A stretch of 55,839 bases of DNA from F2B08 sp046260445 (GCA_046260445.1 JBHEPF010000085.1:1-55839), one strand, 5' to 3'. Counted from the stretch's first letter, positions 23,973 through 31,684 are shown. Notes: generated by a model from the letters alone, not told the origin. Made by a program: numbers and translations.

Positions 23973-24787
23973 GCCTGGTCCTCCTCGGTCGAGGCGAGGA
24001 TCTCGGCCAGGTGCATCCGGCGCACGCCGGAGCGTTGCCGGCCGAGGATCCCCCCGATGTGCGCCAGACACGAGTTGTCTCCGGCGACGAGCACCTCCGC
24101 TCCGGTCTCGACCACGTGGCGGGCCTTGTCCGAGCCCATCGCGATCGAGACGTCGGCGTTCTTCACGGCGAAGGTGCCGCCGAAGCCGCAGCACTCCTCG
24201 GCCCCGGGCAGCTCGACGAGGTCGATGCCCCGGACGGCCTGCAGCAGGCGGAGCGGACGGTCGCCCACCCGGAGCATGCGCAGCGAGTGGCAGGTCGGGT
24301 GGTAGGTCACCTGGTGCGGGAAGTAGGCGCCGACGTCGACGACACCGAGGACGTCGACGAGGAACTCGGAGAGCTCGTGGACCTTGGGAGTCATCTCAGC
24401 GACCCGACCGGCGAGCATGCTGTCACCGGCGTGGTCGGCGATCCCCTTGTGCTGCTCCCGCACCGATCCGACGCACGAACCGGACGGGGCGACGACCGCG
24501 TCGTACTCCCCGAAGACGTCGATGAACCGCTTCACGAGGGGGAGCGCGTCCGGGCCGTAGCCGGTGTTGGTGAGCATCTGACCGCAGCAGGTCTGCTCCG
24601 TCGGGAACTCGACGGTGACCCCGAGCCGCTCCAGGAGTCGGACGGTCGCCTTGGGCGTCTCCGGCCACATGGTGTCGTTGAAGCAGGTGGCGAACAGGGC
24701 GACTCGCAGGTCGGTGGCCGGCTTGCCGGTCACAGGACCGCTCATCTCCCTCCTCAGGCTCTCGGTACTCAGGCTCTCGGTACTCAT
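23969..24787 (-). CDS. lutA: Lactate utilization protein A, CCG-domain subunit
   Basis: A 272-aa protein with two cysteine-rich CCG domains: VALFATCFNDTMWP with EQTCCGQMLTNTGY (about residue 67) and TYHPTCHSLR with GAEECCGFGGTFAVKN (about 199). It is the first gene of the operon. The N-terminus is STESLSTESL, encoded by a 15-bp tandem duplication. GGAGGA lies only a few bases before ATG 24787; a second Met at codon 15, behind GAGGAGGGAG, is an alternative start that removes the repeat. Confidence 0.93.
   Translation of the reverse strand: MSTESLSTESLRREMSGPVTGKPATDLRVALFATCFNDTMWPETPKATVRLLERLGVTVEFPTEQTCCGQMLTNTGYGPDALPLVKRFIDVFGEYDAVVAPSGSCVGSVREQHKGIADHAGDSMLAGRVAEMTPKVHELSEFLVDVLGVVDVGAYFPHQVTYHPTCHSLRMLRVGDRPLRLLQAVRGIDLVELPGAEECCGFGGTFAVKNADVSIAMGSDKARHVVETGAEVLVAGDNSCLAHIGGILGRQRSGVRRMHLAEILASTEEDQA
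24753..24782 (-). repeat. 15-bp tandem duplication at the lutA start
   Basis: Two perfect copies of CTCAGGCTCTCGGTA (plus-strand reading), giving STESL twice at the LutA N-terminus, ahead of an alternative in-frame start. Confidence 0.9.
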
Positions 24788-24829
24788 GGGTCCTCCGATA
24801 CGCGCAACGTTGGGCTGGATCTCGGTGCC

Positions 24830-24901
24830 AAATGGTCAGACCATTTAGCGTGGAATTGACGGTAAGGGATGTTGACAGAATCTGTCAATGGTCAGACCAT
24901 T
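24830..24901. promoter_or_regulatory. LldR-type operator array and lut promoter
   Basis: Three palindromes. Site 1 at 24830-24846 is AAATGGTC-A-GACCATTT. Site 2 at 24887-24901 is AATGGTC-A-GACCATT. Between them 24872-24888 is TTGACAGA-A-TCTGTCAA. The first two share the core TGGTCAGACCA, the typical target of FadR-subfamily GntR regulators such as LldR; their centres are 56 bases apart. On the minus strand the middle palindrome supplies TTGACA as a -35 box with TTACCGT 17 bases later, so site 1 covers the lut transcription start and site 2 lies just upstream of -35, toward the regulator gene. Confidence 0.8.
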
Positions 24902-24960
24902 AGCCGTCTCCCTGTCTCGTGATGTGCGTCACGTCCGATCTCATGTGCCATTCTGGGGCC

Positions 24961-25737
24961 ATGTCCTACGAGTCCGCAGCCCGAACGGCGACTGACTTGC
25001 GGGCGCACCGGGACAATGACCCCGAGACACCTCCGGCCGGCGCCCCCCGAGCCTTCGAGAGCGTGCTGCGCTGGGTGGAGGAGCGGATCCTCGCTGGAGA
25101 GCTGGTCGTGGGGGACCACCTGCCCGCCGAGCGAGAGCTGGCGAGGCAGTTCGACGTGAGTCGGGCCGCCGTGCGCGAGGCCATCCGCACCCTTCAGGCC
25201 CAAGGTGTTGTTCGGTCCTCGGTGGGAGCGGGCGCCGCCGGCGGCACGACGATCAGCGCTGTCCCGTCGGCGGCGCTCAGCCGCCTCCTGCGCCTGCACG
25301 TCTCGCTGGCGAACTTCCCCCTCGCGGACGTCGTCGAGGTGCGCGTGGCGCTCGAACGGCTCAGCGTCGGGCTGGCAGCCCAAAACGCCTCCGCCGATGG
25401 GCTGCGCCACCTGCGGGACCTCCTCGACGCGATGGCCGATCCGGATCTGCCCCGCGAGACCTTCAACGAGCTCGATACCGAGTTCCACGTCGCAGTGGCC
25501 GCAGCGGCGGGAAACCTCCTCGCGCGCGACCTCACCGGGGCGATCCGCGAGTCGATGCGACTGCCCATCCTCGACCGCTTCCGGAGCCTCGATGTCTGGG
25601 ACGAGCTGGTCCCGGTCCTGCGCCAGGACCATGAGGAGATCTACACGGCCGTGGTGTCCGGAGAGTCAGGGGTTGCCGAGGGCCTGATGGAGCGCCACAT
25701 CCGCTCCGCGTGGCATAGCCTCACCAAAGGCGCCTGA
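24961..25737 (+). CDS. lldR: GntR/FadR-family regulator, LldR-like
   Basis: The N-terminal winged helix includes ESVLRWVEERILAGELVVGD, LPAERELARQFDVSRAAVRE and AIRTLQAQGVVRSSVGAGA. The C-terminal FCD domain has VVEVRVALERLSVGLAA, NELDTEFHVAVAAAAGN and the late His in MERHIRSAWHS, the residues that bind a metal and a small acid ligand. Divergent from lutABC with the operator array between, so it probably represses lutABC-ppsR-ppsA and itself until lactate is present (inference from family and layout). The start ATG 24961 is taken from homology; the Shine-Dalgarno is weak. Confidence 0.88.
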   Translation: MSYESAARTATDLRAHRDNDPETPPAGAPRAFESVLRWVEERILAGELVVGDHLPAERELARQFDVSRAAVREAIRTLQAQGVVRSSVGAGAAGGTTISAVPSAALSRLLRLHVSLANFPLADVVEVRVALERLSVGLAAQNASADGLRHLRDLLDAMADPDLPRETFNELDTEFHVAVAAAAGNLLARDLTGAIRESMRLPILDRFRSLDVWDELVPVLRQDHEEIYTAVVSGESGVAEGLMERHIRSAWHSLTKGA

Positions 25738-25757
25738 CCGGCCGACCGAAGCAGGAC

Positions 25758-25791
25758 GGTATGCGCAATGATGGGGCGCGTACGGCATACC
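25758..25791 (+). repeat. Spaced inverted repeat before PPi-phosphofructokinase
   Basis: GGTATGC at 25758-25764 and GCATACC at 25785-25791, 20 bases apart, in the gap between lldR and the phosphofructokinase gene. The arms are the same hexamer-based motif as in the ask-asd repeat. Confidence 0.55.
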
Positions 25792-25830
25792 GAATCCCTG
25801 ACGAACGTCACGCGAAAGGTGACCCGACGA

Positions 25831-27030
25831 ATGACTGTGCGCACTGTGGCCCTGCTCACCGCCGGTGGGCTCGCACCCTGCCTGTCCTCCGCCGTCGGCG
25901 GTCTCATCGAGAAGTACACCGCACTCGACCCGGACATCCGGATCATCGGGTATCTCGACGGCTACGCCGGCCTGCTCACCGGCCGCTCGGTCGAGGTGAC
26001 GCCGGAGGTGCGTGAGAAGGCGCACCTGTTCCACCTGCGTGGCGGGTCCCCGATCGGCAACAGCCGGGTCAAGCTCACCAATGTCAAGGACTGCGTCAAG
26101 CGCGGGCTCGTCCAGGAGGGCCAGGACCCGCTCCACGTGGCCGCCGAGCAGCTCACCAAGGACGACGTCGACGTGCTGCACACCATCGGTGGAGACGACA
26201 CCAACACCACAGCGGCGGACCTCGCTGCCTACCTCCATGAGAACGACTACGAGCTCACCGTCGTCGGCCTGCCCAAGACGATCGACAACGACGTCGTCCC
26301 GATCAGACAGAGCCTCGGTGCGTGGACGGCCGCCGAACAGGGGTCCATCTTCGCGCGCAACATCATCGCCGAGCACTCCTCCAACCCGCGGATGCTCATC
26401 GTCCACGAGGTGATGGGGCGCAACTGCGGCTGGCTCACTGCGGAGACGGCCCGGCGCTACCACGCCTGGGTCCAGGAGCAGGAGATCGTCGAGGGCTTCG
26501 GCAACGACCCTCGCTGCTGGGACGTGCACGGGGTGTACGTGCCTGAGCTGCACCCCGACCTCCATAAGGAGGCGGAGCGTCTCAAGACGGTCATGGACGA
26601 GATCGGGTGTGTCAACATCTTCCTCTCCGAGGGTGCCGGTGTGGAGGAGATCGTCGAGGAGCTCAAGGCCAGCGGCCAGAGGGTCCCGGTCGACCCCTTC
26701 GGTCACGTCCAGCTCGACAAGGTCAACCCCGGAGCGTGGTTCGCCAAGCAGTTCGCCCGGCTGCTCGGCGCCGAGAAGACGATGGTCCAGAAGTCCGGGT
26801 ACTTCTCCCGCTCAGCCGCACCCAACGACGAGGACCTCGCGCTCATCCGCGAGTGCACCTCGCTCGCGGTCGACGCCGCCATGCGTGGCGAGTCGGGCGT
26901 CGTCGGTCACGACGAGGAGCGCGGAGACGAGCTGCGGGCCATCGAGTTCCCCCGGATCAAGGGCCACAAGAAGTTCGACCCCCAGGTCGACTGGTTCCAG
27001 GACCTGCTCCGCGAGATCGGCCAGCAGTAA
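25831..27030 (+). CDS. pfp: Pyrophosphate-dependent 6-phosphofructokinase
   Basis: Reversibly interconverts fructose 6-phosphate plus PPi and fructose 1,6-bisphosphate plus phosphate. The motif HTIGGDDTNTTAADL (about residue 118) has the second Asp of GGDD that favours PPi over ATP, and GLPKTIDNDVVP (about 146) carries the catalytic TIDND and PPi-type Lys. HEVMGRNCGWLTAETA and SGYFSRSAAPNDEDL complete the substrate site. 399 aa from ATG 25831, with AAGGTGA eight bases before; an upstream frame to 25768 lacks a good ribosome site. Because the reaction is reversible it suits growth on lactate beside ppsA. Confidence 0.92.
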   Translation: MTVRTVALLTAGGLAPCLSSAVGGLIEKYTALDPDIRIIGYLDGYAGLLTGRSVEVTPEVREKAHLFHLRGGSPIGNSRVKLTNVKDCVKRGLVQEGQDPLHVAAEQLTKDDVDVLHTIGGDDTNTTAADLAAYLHENDYELTVVGLPKTIDNDVVPIRQSLGAWTAAEQGSIFARNIIAEHSSNPRMLIVHEVMGRNCGWLTAETARRYHAWVQEQEIVEGFGNDPRCWDVHGVYVPELHPDLHKEAERLKTVMDEIGCVNIFLSEGAGVEEIVEELKASGQRVPVDPFGHVQLDKVNPGAWFAKQFARLLGAEKTMVQKSGYFSRSAAPNDEDLALIRECTSLAVDAAMRGESGVVGHDEERGDELRAIEFPRIKGHKKFDPQVDWFQDLLREIGQQ

Positions 27031-27054
27031 CCGTCCAGAGGTAGCCGGACAGGC

Positions 27055-27945
27055 TCAGCCACCGCCGCGGCCGACAAGGACCGTCAGCAGCTCGACGGCT
27101 CTCTCGACGGCGGCCGGGTGGGCGCTCCGGTCCCGGCCGAGGGCGCAGATGTTCCGGATCGGTGTCGGTGGCGAGATCGGCACGGTGACGGTCGTCTCGG
27201 GGTGCACGTGGGCGGCCAGTGTAGGCAGCACCGTGATCCCCACCCCGGCCGCGACGAAGGCGATGGCGGTGTGGTGGTCCTGCGCCTGGACGGCATACCT
27301 CGGGCGGAAGCCGGCCGCCTCGCACGCCCCGACGACCAGTCGGGTGTGGATGTCCCGGATGGCGTCGCTGGAGATCCAGCGGTCCTCCCGGAGGTCGACC
27401 AGTTGGACCGCGTCGGCGCCCGCGAGCGGGTGCTCCCGATGCACCATGGCCACATAGGGATCCGCGAGGAGGGGAGTGCGGCGGTAGCCCTCGCGGACCG
27501 GGCTCACCGGGGGCTCGACGACGACGTCGACGTCGGGCGCGTGACTGCGGGAGGGCAGGTCGTTGAGCACGAAGTCGAGGGTGAGGCCCGGCATCTCCTG
27601 GGTCAGCCGCGCCGCGAGGACCGGCATCCACTCCGCGCCTGCGGAGGGGAAGTAGCCGACGGTGAGACGCCCTGAGCGGCCCTCGCGCAGGTCGCCCACG
27701 ACACCGTCCAGGCGGCCGAGCATGCTCATCAGCTCGTCGGTCTCGTCCTGGAGCGTGAGTGCGGCGGGCGTGGGGACCAGGCCGCGGCCCTCTCGGCGGA
27801 ACAAGGTCAGGCCTGTTTCTCGTTGCAGCGCGGAGAGGTTCTGGCTCACCGCACTCGAGCTCAGCCGCAGGTTGTCGGCGGCCGCCGCCACCGACCCGCT
27901 CGCCAGCACGGACCGGAAGACACGAAGGCGGTGCGGGTCCAGCAT
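27055..27945 (-). CDS. LysR family transcriptional regulator
   Basis: A 296-aa protein. The N-terminal HTH is HRLRVFRSVLASGSVAAAAD with LSSSAVSQNLSALQRETGLT. The effector domain starts LTVGYFPSAGAEWMPVLAAR, with VAAGVGITVLPTLAAH near the end. It is divergent from the small His-rich gene across an A+T-richer 90-base gap that contains GTCT-N4-AGAC (a T-N11-A-like context), so it may control that gene or itself. The target is unknown. Confidence 0.88.
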   Translation of the reverse strand: MLDPHRLRVFRSVLASGSVAAAADNLRLSSSAVSQNLSALQRETGLTLFRREGRGLVPTPAALTLQDETDELMSMLGRLDGVVGDLREGRSGRLTVGYFPSAGAEWMPVLAARLTQEMPGLTLDFVLNDLPSRSHAPDVDVVVEPPVSPVREGYRRTPLLADPYVAMVHREHPLAGADAVQLVDLREDRWISSDAIRDIHTRLVVGACEAAGFRPRYAVQAQDHHTAIAFVAAGVGITVLPTLAAHVHPETTVTVPISPPTPIRNICALGRDRSAHPAAVERAVELLTVLVGRGGG

Positions 27946-28036
27946 GGCCAGAGCGTAGCAGTCTATTAAGACAACGTGAACGGTCGATAAGTAACATCCA
28001 CTTGTGCTAATCGTTCTTTGCGGGGAGGATTGTGGT

Positions 28037-28201
28037 ATGACGACACAGCGCGCGCACCACCATCACCACACCACGACGCGATTCCTGCGCAAGCTCAACC
28101 GCGCACTCACGTCGCGGGCCACCCCCGACACGATGGACGACGTCCGAACCAAGCAGGTCCACGCTGAGCAGGTCCAGTTCGTCCGCAACTTCCGCATGTG
28201 A
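28037..28201 (+). CDS. Small His-rich basic protein, 54 aa
   Basis: ATG 28037 follows an excellent GGGGAGGA at nine bases, and a strong hairpin terminator follows the stop, so this is very likely a real gene. The product begins MTTQRAHHHHHTTTRFLRKL, is rich in Arg and His, has no membrane segment and ends QVQFVRNFRM. Five consecutive His could bind Ni, Cu or Zn, though such a run may be incidental. I recognise no family. It stands alone between the LysR gene and the hydrolase with its own terminator. Confidence 0.7.
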   Translation: MTTQRAHHHHHTTTRFLRKLNRALTSRATPDTMDDVRTKQVHAEQVQFVRNFRM

Positions 28202-28221
28202 CGACGTTCCCTCCCCACATC

Positions 28222-28248
28222 GAGCCCAGGTCCCGGTGACCTGGGCTC
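28222..28248 (+). terminator. Hairpin terminator after the small His-rich gene
   Basis: GAGCCCAGGTC (28222-28232) and GACCTGGGCTC (28238-28248) form an 11-bp perfect stem with a 5-base loop, 20 bases after the stop codon; followed by GCTGCTGTCTC. Confidence 0.8.
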
Positions 28249-28255
28249 GCTGCTG

Positions 28256-28289
28256 TCTCGGTAGGCTGAGCCTCTCGGTAGGCTGAGCC
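28256..28289 (+). repeat. Duplicated 17-bp promoter segment before a leaderless start
   Basis: Two perfect copies of TCTCGGTAGGCTGAGCC. Each contains TAGGCT, a good actinobacterial -10 box; the second ends 6 bases before the GTG start of the next gene at 28291, the spacing expected for a leaderless transcript. Confidence 0.75.
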
Positions 28290-28290
28290 T

Positions 28291-29064
28291 GTGAGCCCGG
28301 CGGTTGACTCTTTGGGCGAGGACGCGGCGCTCGCGTCGCTCATCACCCAGTCCTCACGTGTGCCCGCGGGGCGTGTCGAGCCCTATGGCCCCCATGATGA
28401 CCAGCGGCTCGAGTGGTACGCCTGCGGAAGCTCGACCACTCCGCCGGTCGTCTTCGTGCACGGCGGGTTCTTTCGCCCGTCGATCGACCGCTCCCACGCC
28501 CGGCTCACCGCCTCGGCGCTCGCACAGGAGCTGGGCGCCCCTGTCGTGCTGGTGGAGTATCGCCGGATCAGCGGGCACCCCGAGGCGGCGGTGGCCGACA
28601 TCCGCGCCGTATCCGACGTACTGGAAGGGATGAACGAGGACCCGTCGGTCTGGGTCGGTCACTCTGCCGGGGGTGCGCTCGTCCTGCAGCGCGCCTTCGA
28701 CCGCGTTCGCCCCGCCATCCCGGCCGTCGCGCTGGCTCCCATCGCAGACCTCCGGACCGCGGTGACCGAGGGCCTCGCCGGCGGAGCGGTGACTGCGTGG
28801 CTGGGCACCCGAAGGGCGGCCAAGCCCAGCCGGTACGCGGACCTGGACCCGGGCCGGCTGGCGCTCGAGCTGCCCGAGCGGCTCGACCACGTGGTGTGCC
28901 TCCACGGTGAGGACGACTGCGCCGTGCCGCCCTCGCAGTCGAGCGACAGTGGGATCCCACACCAGATGGTGTCAGGGGCACACCACTACGACCTCATCGA
29001 CCCGGAGTCGGAGGCCTGGCCGGTCGTCCTCGCTGCCATCCGATCGAAAAGCGTTCAGCCGTAG
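28291..29064 (+). CDS. Alpha/beta hydrolase, candidate kynurenine formamidase
   Basis: A 257-aa alpha/beta hydrolase. The oxyanion motif is VVFVHGGFFRPS (about residue 53), the nucleophile elbow WVGHSAGGALV (Ser about 126), the acid is probably in CLHGEDDCAVP and the His in SGAHHYDLIDP. HGG plus GHSAGG places it with HSL/AFMID-like enzymes. Because kynureninase lies tail to tail with it, it is a reasonable candidate for N-formylkynurenine hydrolysis, but this is inference; a general esterase is equally possible. The start is GTG 28291 with no Shine-Dalgarno, consistent with a leaderless mRNA. Confidence 0.75.
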   Translation: MSPAVDSLGEDAALASLITQSSRVPAGRVEPYGPHDDQRLEWYACGSSTTPPVVFVHGGFFRPSIDRSHARLTASALAQELGAPVVLVEYRRISGHPEAAVADIRAVSDVLEGMNEDPSVWVGHSAGGALVLQRAFDRVRPAIPAVALAPIADLRTAVTEGLAGGAVTAWLGTRRAAKPSRYADLDPGRLALELPERLDHVVCLHGEDDCAVPPSQSSDSGIPHQMVSGAHHYDLIDPESEAWPVVLAAIRSKSVQP

Positions 29065-29122
29065 AGCGACCCTCGCGCATACCTGTCGTTGATGTCGATG
29101 AGCATCGGGTGTGCCACGGGGT

Positions 29123-30355
29123 TCAGGAGTCGAGGACTCCCACGATGGCGTCGAGTGCGGTCGCCACCTCGGTGAAGCTCGTCGACAGCGGCGCCAGGCC
29201 GAGTCGGATGCCGTCCGGCTCCCGAAAGTCGGGGATGACGTCGCGGGACCACAGTTCGGCGCAGATCTCCCGGCTGCTCGGGTGGGCGATCGTGACGTGG
29301 GCACCGCGCCGCTCGTCGTCGCGTGGTGAGACGACGCGCACGCCGTGGTCGGCGAGAAGTGTGTCGACGGCATCGATGACGAATCGGGTCAGCGCCGTCG
29401 ACTTGGCACGGATCCGGTCGAGCCCGGCCTCCTCGATGAGGTCCACGGTGTCGGCGATGCCGACCATGCCGAGGACCGGAGGGGTGCCCGAGATGAAGCG
29501 CCGCATCCCGGCGCCCGGCCGGTACCCCGGTCCCATGACGAACGGCTCGGCATGCCCCATCCAGCCCTGGATCGGCTGGCGCAGAAGGTCCTGGTTCCGG
29601 GCGGCGACATAGCCGTAGGCGGGGGCACCGGGGCCGCCGTTGAGGAACTTGTAGCTGCAGCCGACGGCGAGGTCCACTCCGGTGGCGTCGACGTCCTCAC
29701 GAACCACACCACCCGAGTGGCAGGTGTCGGAGAGCACGAGGGCGCCGACCCCGTGGGCGATCCGCGTGATCCCGGCGAGGTCGGCGATCCAGGCGGACTT
29801 GTAGGCCACGTGCGAGACGAGAACGACCGAGGTGCGCTCACTCACGGCGTCGGCGACCTGGTCGGGCGTCACCCCCTGGCCGGGGTCCGGCTCGACCCAC
29901 ACCAGCTCCGATCCGGTCTCGGCGGCGATCCCTTCGGCGACGTAGCGGTCGGTCGGGAAGTTCTCGGTGTCGATGACGATCTGGGTCCGGCTCGGATCAG
30001 CGGCGACGGCGGCGCGCAGCAGCTTGTAGAGCATGACGGTCGTCGAGTCACCGACGAACGTCTGGCCGGAAGCAGCGCCGAGGACCACCTCGCCGATCCG
30101 GTCGCCGAGCGTGAGCGGCAGCTCCATCCACTGCTCGTCCCAGGAACGGATGAGGCGCGTGCCCCAGGCGCCCTCGATGAGTTCGTTGATCCGCGCCTGG
30201 GTCGCCTTGAGGGGGCGGCCGAGCGAGTTGCCGTCGAGGTAGGCCTGCACCGCAGTAGAGCCGGCGCCGGCCGGGACGAACCGGTCTCGCGCGAAGGCGA
30301 TCTCGTCGGCGGCGTCGAGCTCGGCGGCACGTTCGCGGAGGTCGTCGTGAGTCAT
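29123..30355 (-). CDS. kynU: Kynureninase
   Basis: PLP enzyme splitting kynurenine to anthranilate and alanine. Fold type I motifs: YLDGNSLGRPLKATQARI, VGDSTTVMLYKLLRAAV, LVLSDTCHSGG with the PLP Asp, and VGCSYKFLNGGPGAPAYGYV with the Schiff-base Lys near residue 235. The C-terminus has SGTPPVLGM and IRLGLAPLSTSF. 410 aa, full length, from ATG 30355. A much longer open frame upstream crosses the kynA remnant and is not part of the gene. Looks intact even though the preceding dioxygenase gene is destroyed. Confidence 0.93.
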   Translation of the reverse strand: MTHDDLRERAAELDAADEIAFARDRFVPAGAGSTAVQAYLDGNSLGRPLKATQARINELIEGAWGTRLIRSWDEQWMELPLTLGDRIGEVVLGAASGQTFVGDSTTVMLYKLLRAAVAADPSRTQIVIDTENFPTDRYVAEGIAAETGSELVWVEPDPGQGVTPDQVADAVSERTSVVLVSHVAYKSAWIADLAGITRIAHGVGALVLSDTCHSGGVVREDVDATGVDLAVGCSYKFLNGGPGAPAYGYVAARNQDLLRQPIQGWMGHAEPFVMGPGYRPGAGMRRFISGTPPVLGMVGIADTVDLIEEAGLDRIRAKSTALTRFVIDAVDTLLADHGVRVVSPRDDERRGAHVTIAHPSSREICAELWSRDVIPDFREPDGIRLGLAPLSTSFTEVATALDAIVGVLDS

Positions 30356-30357
30356 AC

Positions 30358-30537
30358 CGCTCAGCTTCCGGCCGTGGAGAGCTCGATGCCGCCGATCTTC
30401 CCAGCGTTCCTGCGCGCCCGCGTACTGCCAGGACTGGAAGCCGGACGCCTTGCCGAGGGCCGGGAACGCGCCGGATGCATCGTGTCGCGCAGGTCCGTGT
30501 GGACGCTCTGCTCGATCTCTCGGGTGTTGCCGGTCAT
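30358..30537 (-). pseudogene. kynA: Remnant of tryptophan 2,3-dioxygenase (kynA)
   Basis: Directly upstream of kynU on the same strand. From ATG 30537 the first 20 codons read MTGNTREIEQSVHTDLRDTM, as at a KynA N-terminus. About 100 residues are then missing: in another frame at 30422-30466 the DNA encodes FPALGKASGFQSWQY, matching the internal haem-pocket segment (GxxSGFQSxQYR) of the dioxygenase. After that no further KynA sequence is seen before kynU. The total remnant is 180 bases against about 850 expected. It is probably the site of two or more deletions with frame loss. Confidence 0.75.
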
Positions 30538-30581
30538 GGGTCCACGGTAGTGCCGCTCCATCCCCAGCTACCGTGTCCCGT

Positions 30582-31385
30582 GTGAGCGGGTCGCACGAGC
30601 GGGAACGAGCAGGGAACTCGTGGACCCCTCTGGTCGTGACCCTGGCGGCGGGAGTGGTCGGAGTCGTCCTCGTCGTCCTGGCCACCGCATACGGCTGGCT
30701 CGGACCCGACGTCGACCGGGGTGCGCAGTTCTGCGAGACGGAACACTGGTGCTTCTTCGCCCAGCCGTCGAACACCCTGAGCAATCTCGGCTTCGTCCTC
30801 GCCGGGGCCGCGCTCGCCTGGCGGGCCCGGCGGCCGGAGGGTCGGCTGGCGTTGCCGGGGCTGACGACGCTGTTCACGGTCGTCGTCGCCCTGCTCGGGC
30901 CGGGCTCGATGGCCATGCACGCGACCGAGAGCGCACTCGGCGGCCATCTCGACGTCCTCTCGATGCACCTGCTCGCCGCCTTCGCCGCGTCGTATGCGCT
31001 GGCCCGTCTGCTGCGGTGGGGGACCGGGCCGACCGTGGTCGCCTTCGTCGTCCTGCTGGGCGTGGGCTCGGTCGCCTCGCTGCTCGGTGGTCCCGTGCCC
31101 CTGGTGCAGCACAGCGGCAACCTCGCCTTCGCGCTGTTCCTCCTCGTCGCACTCGCGGGTGAGGCCGCCCTGCTCCGCCGCCCAGGGGCGCCGCGCCCGT
31201 GGTGGGGGGTCGGCTCGGTCGTCACACTGCTCGTGGCCTTCGCGGTCTGGATCCCCTCACAGACCGACGGGCTGTGGTGCATCCCGGAGTCGTGGCTCCA
31301 GGGCCACGCCCTCTGGCACGTGCTGTGTGCCCTGGCCGCCTATCTGCTCGGCCGGCACTACACCGCCCGCCCACGAGGAGGCTGA
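30582..31385 (+). CDS. Ceramidase-like (CREST superfamily) seven-helix membrane protein
   Basis: A 267-aa polytopic protein with about seven membrane segments. Conserved polar sites fit the alkaline ceramidase/CREST pattern: FCETEHWCFFAQPSNTLSNL early (Glu, Ser and Asn), GPGSMAMHATESALGG with a His, HLDVLSMHLLAA with Asp and His, and GHALWHVLCALAAYLL with the two late His that bind Zn. It may hydrolyse an amide-linked lipid in the membrane; the true substrate is unknown. Start GTG 30582; TACCGT lies 4 bases upstream, so the mRNA may be leaderless or nearly so. Divergent from the kynA remnant. Confidence 0.72.
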   Translation: MSGSHERERAGNSWTPLVVTLAAGVVGVVLVVLATAYGWLGPDVDRGAQFCETEHWCFFAQPSNTLSNLGFVLAGAALAWRARRPEGRLALPGLTTLFTVVVALLGPGSMAMHATESALGGHLDVLSMHLLAAFAASYALARLLRWGTGPTVVAFVVLLGVGSVASLLGGPVPLVQHSGNLAFALFLLVALAGEAALLRRPGAPRPWWGVGSVVTLLVAFAVWIPSQTDGLWCIPESWLQGHALWHVLCALAAYLLGRHYTARPRGG

Positions 31386-31684
31386 GGGTCAGAGGCCGCG
31401 GAGTCGACGCCCAGCGGAGCACCGCTCTTGGTGAGTCCGAAAATCATGTCGATGCGGTGTGTCAAGGTCGGGGGCACCTCATCGACCAGCTCGTTGAGGC
31501 CGGCGGTCCAGCCCTCTTCTGCGGGCGCCCACTCGAACCACTGGTCGGTGCAGGTCTTCGTGATGAGCTCGTACGGCGCCTTGTGCGGCAAGGTGTCTCC
31601 GATGTCCTGCTTGACCGACGCGTTGAGGGGGTCGGAGTTGCCGTCGCACGCGATGACCGTGGAGGTTTTCTTGGCCGCTCCCGG
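31358..31684 (-). pseudogene. Fragment of an endonuclease/exonuclease/phosphatase-fold gene
   Basis: An open minus-strand frame without a start codon at its upstream end encodes TVIACDGNSDPLNASVKQDI, then APYELITKTCTDQWFEWAP and LTHRIDMIFGLTKSGAPLGV. DGNSDP and HRIDMIF correspond to the DxN and late motifs of the EEP fold. The final SDH motif and the N-terminal two thirds are absent, and a stop interrupts the frame at 31685, just where the catalase fragment begins. The 3' end overlaps the ceramidase-like gene by 28 bases. Confidence 0.55.

Noticed and set aside
29123..31282. 719-aa minus-strand frame containing kynureninase
   Set aside because: Only the part after ATG 30355 is kynureninase; the upstream part crosses the kynA scar and is antisense to the ceramidase-like gene.
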